Shown piece after piece: positions 7,351 through 10,572 of a stretch of DNA of 10,572 nucleotides. Source of the DNA: Verrucomicrobiota bacterium (GTDB taxonomy: Bacteria > Verrucomicrobiota > Verrucomicrobiia > Verrucomicrobiales > DEV007); NCBI GenBank assembly GCA_027618625.1, contig JAQCER010000051.1, positions 1 through 10,572 on the forward strand, in the 5' to 3' direction. The position numbers were made by a program, and so were the translations under genes. The notes under the pieces were generated by a model that saw nothing but the letters and a program-made list of their open reading frames with translations, had not been told where the DNA came from and searched no databases. The number at the start of each line of letters is the position of its first letter. The first letter of the stretch is position 1.

Positions 7351-8115
7351 TCAGAGCCCGCCTTTCAAAGTTCCGCGCGTGGCGAGGTTAGCATAGATTG
7401 AGAACATGATCGCAGCTACCGTGACGGCGACGCCCGTTTCGACGATGAGGATTGCATGCGAACGAGCCATGATCGGATCAGTAGGCAAGATGCGACTAAG
7501 CACGTGGTAGTCGAGGAAGTTTTCGCCCAGCAGGAGGCAGATGAGTCCAGTGCCAGAATAAATGAGAATTCCCGTCGCAGCCAGGAGCATGATCTTGCGT
7601 TCTGACATCGCCTTCATTGCCACCTCCACGCCGTTGGCCAGGGCGATCAAAATGTAGCTGGCACCGAGCATTACCCCGCCCTGAAATCCACCGCCCGGAC
7701 TGTAGTGACCGTGCGCCAGGACGTATAGAGCAAAGATCTGCAGCACTGGAATCACTAAATTGCAGGTTTGCGTAATGATCAAATCGGGCTCTTCGGGCAA
7801 GTTGTTGGCCAGCGCTGGCGGATAACCGCGACTCCCATTTCCAAAATCACGCAGCAACGCAATGATTGCAATCCCGGCAACGAACACAACTACCGTTTCA
7901 AACATCGTGTCATAGCTACGATAGTCGGCGAGCACTGCGGTGACAATGTTGGGCACCTTCGTTTCCGTGCGCACATTTTCGATGTAGTGGCTAGACAGTT
8001 CCCCCCCGTTGGCGGGAGAGTGGACAGACCCCCAAGCAGGGAAATCCCCGGTTGCATAAAGCAACAGAGCTCCGGTCAACACCACTGCGAATAAAGCAAG
8101 TCCCTTCATTACCAA
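7351..8115 (-). CDS. mrpB: Fusion of MbhE-like (MrpA C-terminal) domain with antiporter subunit B (MrpB/MnhB)
   Basis: 254-aa membrane protein with two parts. Residues 1-90 match the extreme C-terminal domain of MrpA (MbhE): an initial helix, a periplasmic loop, then the signature VPNIVTAVLADYRSYDTMFE (54-73) and a helix ending ALLRD. Residues about 112-245 are an MnhB/MrpB domain with the diagnostic HGHYSPGGGFQGG at 135-147 and Glu226 in the last helix (IVETGVAV). In classical operons MbhE is the tail of MrpA and MrpB is separate; in archaeal Mbh clusters they are separate MbhE and MbhF genes. Here they are joined in one reading frame. The start is uncertain. TTG at 8115 lies 13 bases after a perfect AAGGAGG, while ATG at 8109 (252 aa) lies 19 bases after it. 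I list the TTG because of the ribosome-binding site. Confidence 0.9.
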   Translation of the reverse strand: MVMKGLALFAVVLTGALLLYATGDFPAWGSVHSPANGGELSSHYIENVRTETKVPNIVTAVLADYRSYDTMFETVVVFVAGIAIIALLRDFGNGSRGYPPALANNLPEEPDLIITQTCNLVIPVLQIFALYVLAHGHYSPGGGFQGGVMLGASYILIALANGVEVAMKAMSERKIMLLAATGILIYSGTGLICLLLGENFLDYHVLSRILPTDPIMARSHAILIVETGVAVTVAAIMFSIYANLATRGTLKGGL

Positions 8116-8116
8116 C

Positions 8117-8362
8117 TTAGTCTTTTGACCTCCTTGCAGTCTGGTAGACGGTTGCTACCATAATTACTGTGCTCACCCCCGCGCCAACCGCCGCCTCGGT
8201 GAAGGCCACATCAACGGCCGTCATTTGCGCCCATAGCAGGCAGATGAGGAAACTATAGATACCAAATACCATCGACGCCGCAAGTAAGTCGCGCACACGC
8301 AGCGCAATGAGTGCCGTCACCACCAGAAACACCAGCAGGATGATATCAAAAATAGGGATCAT
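8117..8362 (-). CDS. MbhD-like subunit (DUF4040; MrpA C-terminal domain as separate protein)
   Basis: 81-aa, three-helix membrane protein corresponding to the MbhD/DUF4040 domain, which in classical Mrp systems follows the NuoL-like core inside MrpA. Complex I NuoJ is its counterpart. The signature AVDVAFTEAAVGAGVSTVIM is at 49-68, with the conserved Asp51 and Glu56 thought to take part in ion transfer beside the antiporter-like subunits. Residues 22-29 give the usual RVRDLLAA start of the second helix. Its ATG (8362-8360) overlaps the mrpG stop in an ATGA junction. Its occurrence as a free gene, followed by the MbhE-MrpB fusion, shows that MrpA is split in this operon. The length fits a complete domain, so it is not a truncated remnant. 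Confidence 0.9.
   Translation of the reverse strand: MIPIFDIILLVFLVVTALIALRVRDLLAASMVFGIYSFLICLLWAQMTAVDVAFTEAAVGAGVSTVIMVATVYQTARRSKD
8129..8135 (-). promoter_or_regulatory. Strong Shine-Dalgarno before the MbhE-MrpB gene
   Basis: AAGGAGG on the minus strand, inside the end of the MbhD-like gene. It is 13 bases from a TTG at 8115 and 19 bases from an ATG at 8109. The distance favours the TTG. It is one of only two textbook ribosome-binding sites in the operon. Confidence 0.55.
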
Positions 8363-8817
8363 TTGCCTTCGGGTTCTTGCACTTGCACTTGCTTTTGCTT
8401 TTGCACTTGCTTTTGCACTTGCTCTTCCGCGGCCATGTCGTTTGCGCCGTCATCGCCACGGGTGAATGGTTCCACCCCATCGTCGTATCCCGCTTCCATC
8501 AATGCGTGCGTGCTGGTCGGGCTGGTCAGCATGATGAACGCGGAAATCGCTGCCACCTTGATGGCAACCAGCAGTTCGATTTTGAAAACCTCCAGAAACT
8601 CCTGCAGTGAGTGCACTTCTTCAACAAGATCGTGAAACTGATACAGCGCAATACCCAGGAGAATCATGATGGTCGACAAGGTGTCGCCCTTGCCTGCCGA
8701 ATGCATGCGTGTGTAAAAGTCCGGGAAGCGCACCAGGCCCACCGCTGCCCCCAGAAAAAACACAAGCCCCCCACAGATGAGTGCCCCGCTGACGATGGAA
8801 ATCGCAATCTCGAACAT
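8359..8817 (-). CDS. mrpG: Cation/proton antiporter subunit G (MrpG/MnhG) with repetitive Gln-rich tail
   Basis: 152-aa subunit of the Mrp complex. The MnhG domain occupies about residues 1-112: a first helix (5-27), the family signature GLVRFPDFYTRMHSAGKGDT (27-46), two further helices, and the closing LTSPTSTHALMEAGY (97-111). The remaining 40 residues are hydrophilic and not part of the conserved domain. They include an acidic segment (112-132) and then an alternating Gln-Val/Gln-Lys repeat (133-147) encoded by a hexanucleotide tandem repeat. The tail should be cytoplasmic if MrpG has its usual topology, and is probably variable in length. The gene starts 12 bp after mrpF without a visible Shine-Dalgarno sequence and ends in a 4-bp ATGA overlap with the MbhD-like gene. 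Confidence 0.93.
   Translation of the reverse strand: MFEIAISIVSGALICGGLVFFLGAAVGLVRFPDFYTRMHSAGKGDTLSTIMILLGIALYQFHDLVEEVHSLQEFLEVFKIELLVAIKVAAISAFIMLTSPTSTHALMEAGYDDGVEPFTRGDDGANDMAAEEQVQKQVQKQKQVQVQEPEGK
8375..8422 (-). repeat. Degenerate hexanucleotide tandem repeat in the 3' end of mrpG
   Basis: Eight consecutive 6-bp units, read on the plus strand as NNTTGC: tcttgc, acttgc, acttgc, ttttgc, ttttgc, acttgc, ttttgc, acttgc. The last four bases of the unit are invariant and the first two vary. On the coding strand each unit is one CAA codon plus GTG, AAG or GAA, giving a Gln-X dipeptide series. Because the unit is a multiple of three, unit gain or loss keeps the frame. Confidence 0.9.
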
Positions 8818-8829
8818 ACGATAGCCGCG

Positions 8830-9156
8830 CTAGGCCGCCTGGCCTCCAGCTTCAGGTTGAGAATCGGGATTCAGAGCGGGCTTTACCTGCCGGGTGCGCC
8901 GGAAATAACGTGCGGCAGCCAGCGATCCCATGAAATTCAGCAAGGCATAGGCCAATGCAAAATCGACAAACATGCCCGCTCGGTCGAAGATCTGGCCAAT
9001 AATCACCAGCAACACGGCCGTTTTGGTGCCAACCATGTTGATCGCCATGATCCGATCCAAGGCGGTCGGCCCGAGCACCACGCGATACATCAAGGGCAGC
9101 ATGAGAACGAACATGAACAAGCCCGTCCCCACCAGAAATGGGTGTAACAATGTCAT
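8830..9156 (-). CDS. mrpF: Cation/proton antiporter subunit F (MrpF/MnhF)
   Basis: 108-aa membrane subunit with three helices (about 7-28, 37-57 and 62-83). The family signature YRVVLGPTALDRIMAINMVG (24-43) includes the conserved Arg25, Gly29-Pro30 and Asp34-Arg35. A second conserved block, FVDFALAYALLNFMGSLAAARYF (63-85), includes Asp65. The last 20 residues are a polar tail. MrpF belongs with MrpE and MrpG to the peripheral part of the complex that is lacking from complex I. The start ATG overlaps the mrpE stop by 4 bp (ATGA) and has the best Shine-Dalgarno sequence of the operon, AAGGAGG six bases upstream. Confidence 0.94.
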   Translation of the reverse strand: MTLLHPFLVGTGLFMFVLMLPLMYRVVLGPTALDRIMAINMVGTKTAVLLVIIGQIFDRAGMFVDFALAYALLNFMGSLAAARYFRRTRQVKPALNPDSQPEAGGQAA

Positions 9157-9680
9157 CGCCCCCCTCCTTCCGTGATCGCTGCCATGAACTCACGCGAATC
9201 CGGCTCAAAGATCGCAGCGATCCGCGCCTCCATCGCCCCATCAAGCCCGTCTGCACTAAATCTACTGATCGCATGAATCACAAATTCGTCGCCGATGATT
9301 TTGATCGTTACCGTTCCGGGAGTCAGCGTAATCGACTGCGCCAGCAGAAATTTCCCGAAGTCCGTCCGTAGCCCGGTGCGGAAACGGACGATTCGTGGCC
9401 GAACTTCGCCCAGCCCAGCTGGACTGAGTGCCAGCTTCAAAATATGCACATTGGCCATGACGATCTGCCACAGCAGCCACGACAAGTATCCGACCAGCAT
9501 GAACGCCTGCCGAGCACGGACCCCCATGCCGTCCGTTCGGTTTGTGAACAGCATGCGAGACGACATCCACGTGACCAGAAGGCACGAGACAACGCCCAGT
9601 GCGAGATGAAACGGATCAAAAAGTCCCGAGAAGATCACCCATGTCAGCAGCAGCAGGAAAAATATCAGGGCTTGATACAC
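9153..9680 (-). CDS. mrpE: Cation/proton antiporter subunit E (MrpE/MnhE)
   Basis: 175-aa first gene of the operon. The N-terminal half is membrane embedded (helices about 3-20, 24-45 and 58-82). The C-terminal half is a soluble domain carrying the MnhE signature LAQSITLTPGTVTIKIIGDE (113-132) followed by FVIHAI. MrpE is specific to Mrp-type antiporters, with no complex I equivalent, which supports an Mrp rather than a complex I identity. Leading the cluster with mrpE-mrpF-mrpG differs from the classical A-B-C-D-E-F-G order. The start is GTG at 9680, chosen because it gives a normal-length N terminus. There is no Shine-Dalgarno sequence, and a TATAAT box lies only 14 bases upstream, so the message may be nearly leaderless. 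Confidence 0.93.
   Translation of the reverse strand: MYQALIFFLLLLTWVIFSGLFDPFHLALGVVSCLLVTWMSSRMLFTNRTDGMGVRARQAFMLVGYLSWLLWQIVMANVHILKLALSPAGLGEVRPRIVRFRTGLRTDFGKFLLAQSITLTPGTVTIKIIGDEFVIHAISRFSADGLDGAMEARIAAIFEPDSREFMAAITEGGGR
9163..9169 (-). promoter_or_regulatory. Strong Shine-Dalgarno before mrpF
   Basis: AAGGAGG on the minus strand within the last codons of mrpE, six bases before the mrpF ATG at 9156. It shows that the host uses anti-Shine-Dalgarno pairing at least at some internal operon starts. Confidence 0.75.
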
Positions 9681-9808
9681 TTTTGAGAGTGGAAATTATA
9701 ACGAGTTTCGGTTGAGGTAATGTGATACGTTGACCAGCCGTCAAGGCAAGCACAAATCTCGGGAAAGTCATTCGTCATAGAGCCCAACGCTATCAGAATT
9801 TCAACAGC
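9681..9808. promoter_or_regulatory. Divergent intergenic region between mrpE and ribE
   Basis: 128-bp AT-richer spacer that must hold the start signals of both the antiporter operon (minus) and ribE (plus). On the minus strand a perfect TATAAT occurs at 9695-9700. On the plus strand a TTGACC (9730-9735) resembles a -35 box, but the expected -10 position (about 9752-9759) is poor. I see no FMN (RFN) riboswitch consensus and no inverted repeat strong enough to call an operator. Confidence 0.45.
9695..9700 (-). promoter_or_regulatory. Possible -10 box of the antiporter operon
   Basis: Perfect TATAAT on the minus strand, 14 bases upstream of the mrpE GTG. The sequence 16-18 bp further upstream does not resemble TTGACA. 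If used, transcription would begin about 7-9 bases before the GTG. A chance occurrence in an AT-rich stretch cannot be excluded. Confidence 0.35.
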
Positions 9809-10414
9809 ATGTTTACGGGAATTATCGAATCAGTCGCAGCCGTGGAAGACCTGGTGTCTAAAGCAGCCGGCGGGTGCCTTATTTTGGAGAAAGTCACGTT
9901 TGCCAGCGAATTGCAGCTCGGTGAAAGCGTGGCTGTCAACGGCTGCTGCCTCACAGTTACGGAAGCGACACCAGACGGGCGGGTGTGTTTCGATCTGCTG
10001 CAGGAGACCTTACGGGTGACAAATCTGGGCTCATTGCGGCCCAACTGCCGCGTCAATCTTGAACGGGCACTAGCAGTGGGACAACGCATGAGTGGACACT
10101 ATGTTCAGGGTCATATCGATTGCGTAAGCAAGATCATTGCCATCGAACCCGCTGGCAACGACTATCGACTCGACATCGCGCTACCCGAGCAGTTCCGCCA
10201 CCTTGTTGTCCATCGGGGATCGATCGCTGTCAGCGGAATTTCACTTACGATCGCTGAACTTCGCGACGATGCCTTCACGTTGTGGATCATTCCCCATACG
10301 ATGAAAGTGACGAACCTTGGCGTATCCAAAGCCGATGATCCGGTGAACCTTGAGTTCGATGTGCTCGCCAAATACGTTGATCGCCTCGAACAAGTCCGCC
10401 GCAGCCAATCATGA
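9809..10414 (+). CDS. ribE: Riboflavin synthase, alpha chain
   Basis: Cytosolic enzyme of riboflavin biosynthesis: two molecules of 6,7-dimethyl-8-ribityllumazine dismutate to riboflavin and a pyrimidinedione. The 201-aa length is typical. Both lumazine-binding barrels are present. The first (about 1-95) has the MFTGIIE start, the ESVAVNGCCLTV motif with Cys46-Cys47 (Cys47 aligns with Escherichia coli Cys48) and DLLQETLRVTNLG. The second (about 96-190) begins SGHYVQGHID, has VSGISLTIAE and IPHTMKVTNLG, and closes with VNLEFDVLAKYV. The repeated ETLRVTNLG/HTMKVTNLG pair shows the internal duplication. The ATG at 9809 is fixed by the universal MFTG start; there is no Shine-Dalgarno sequence. 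The stop overlaps the downstream acetyltransferase ATG by 4 bp. No other rib gene or FMN riboswitch is present. Confidence 0.97.
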   Translation: MFTGIIESVAAVEDLVSKAAGGCLILEKVTFASELQLGESVAVNGCCLTVTEATPDGRVCFDLLQETLRVTNLGSLRPNCRVNLERALAVGQRMSGHYVQGHIDCVSKIIAIEPAGNDYRLDIALPEQFRHLVVHRGSIAVSGISLTIAELRDDAFTLWIIPHTMKVTNLGVSKADDPVNLEFDVLAKYVDRLEQVRRSQS

Positions 10415-10572
10415 ACGCGTCCTGCATCATCCGACCAGCCGTCGCCGCAGATGCGTCAGCCATTCACGCGCTCATCTGCGAACTCGCAGATTATGAAAAG
10501 ATGTCAGCCGATGTGGTGTCCACACCCGGGATGATCGGCGACAGCCTTGCCAGCGGCCTGGCAGAGGCCCAG
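10411..10572 (+). CDS. GNAT-family N-acetyltransferase, N-terminal part (cut by window end)
   Basis: The first 54 codons of a gene that continues past the window. The translation begins MNASCIIRPAVAADASAIHA and continues with LICELADYEKM. This is the usual beta1-alpha1 start of a GNAT acetyltransferase (IRPA, a few residues, then an amphipathic helix), and resembles the N terminus of spermidine/spermine (diamine) N-acetyltransferases. The acetyl-CoA-binding motif would lie beyond the window, so substrate cannot be judged. The ATG at 10411 overlaps the ribE stop (ATGA), so the gene is likely co-transcribed and translationally coupled with ribE. There is no obvious functional link to riboflavin. 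Confidence 0.75.
   Translation, partial: MNASCIIRPAVAADASAIHALICELADYEKMSADVVSTPGMIGDSLASGLAEAQ

Larger units (their letters stand above)
1687..9680 (-). other. Ten-gene Mrp/Mbh-type cation/proton antiporter operon
   Basis: Ten consecutive minus-strand genes run from mrpE (start 9680) to the third MrpD-like gene (stop 1687). Junctions are: 4-bp overlap, 12-bp gap, 4-bp overlap, 1-bp gap (7 bp with the alternative start), 8-bp gap, 1-bp overlap, 4-bp gap, 24-bp gap, 11-bp overlap. No internal space is large enough for an obvious promoter or terminator, so one transcript starting in 9681-9808 is inferred. Every product except the 117-aa one is recognisable as a subunit of multisubunit Na+/H+ antiporters or of the homologous ion-translocating module of membrane-bound hydrogenases. 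In known Mrp complexes all subunits are needed for Na+/H+ exchange, which serves sodium export and pH homeostasis. The ion used here cannot be read from the sequence. Confidence 0.85.

Noticed and set aside
8375-8422. The short tandem repeat as a CRISPR or regulatory array
   Set aside because: The units are 6 bp without spacers and are read in frame as the end of mrpG.
1687-9680. Operon as part of respiratory complex I or a membrane-bound hydrogenase
   Set aside because: MrpE, MrpF and MrpG are present, while no NuoB/C/D/H/I or hydrogenase-like peripheral or anchor subunit is encoded in the window. An antiporter is the simpler reading.
9681-9808. FMN riboswitch upstream of ribE
   Set aside because: The conserved RFN element is longer than most of this spacer and I could not find its consensus segments.

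Overview
The window carries four blocks: (1) a plus-strand exosortase fused to an EpsI-like domain (29-1669); (2) a ten-gene minus-strand operon (9680 down to 1687) for a multisubunit Mrp/Mbh-type cation/proton antiporter; (3) a 128-bp divergent intergenic region (9681-9808); (4) plus-strand riboflavin synthase (9809-10414), whose stop overlaps the start of a GNAT acetyltransferase cut by the window end (10411-10572). No RNA gene, insertion sequence, phage gene or CRISPR array was seen.

Organism: this is a Gram-negative bacterium, since exosortase/PEP-CTERM sorting and periplasmic EpsI domains imply an outer envelope. The GC content looks moderately high, around the mid-50s percent by eye. 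Most genes lack a convincing Shine-Dalgarno sequence and several starts are GTG or TTG. A member of the Planctomycetes/Verrucomicrobia group is my best guess, held with low to moderate confidence. A proteobacterium is not excluded.

Antiporter operon: in transcription order the genes are mrpE, mrpF, mrpG, an MbhD-like DUF4040 subunit, an MbhE-MrpB fusion, mrpC, mrpD, a second MrpD-like subunit, a 117-aa two-helix histidine-rich protein of unknown function, and a 605-aa third MrpD/NuoL-like subunit with a long C-terminal extension. Spacing is tight throughout (overlaps of 1, 4, 4 and 11 bp; gaps of at most 24 bp), so one polycistronic message with translational coupling is likely. There is no full-length MrpA. 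Its usual parts are distributed: a NuoL-like core (one of the three large subunits), a free MbhD domain, and an MbhE domain fused to MrpB. The result should be a membrane complex with three antiporter-like ion channels instead of the two (MrpA and MrpD) of the classical Mrp antiporter. No hydrogenase or dehydrogenase peripheral subunit is present in the window, so electron-transfer coupling is not supported here.

The exosortase and the last antiporter gene converge with only 17 bp between their stop codons. The antiporter operon and ribE diverge from a shared 128-bp region. The most notable points are the split MrpA architecture with three antiporter-like subunits, the embedded 117-aa protein, loss of a conserved channel lysine in MrpD, and a hexanucleotide repeat encoding a Gln-Val/Gln-Lys tail on MrpG.
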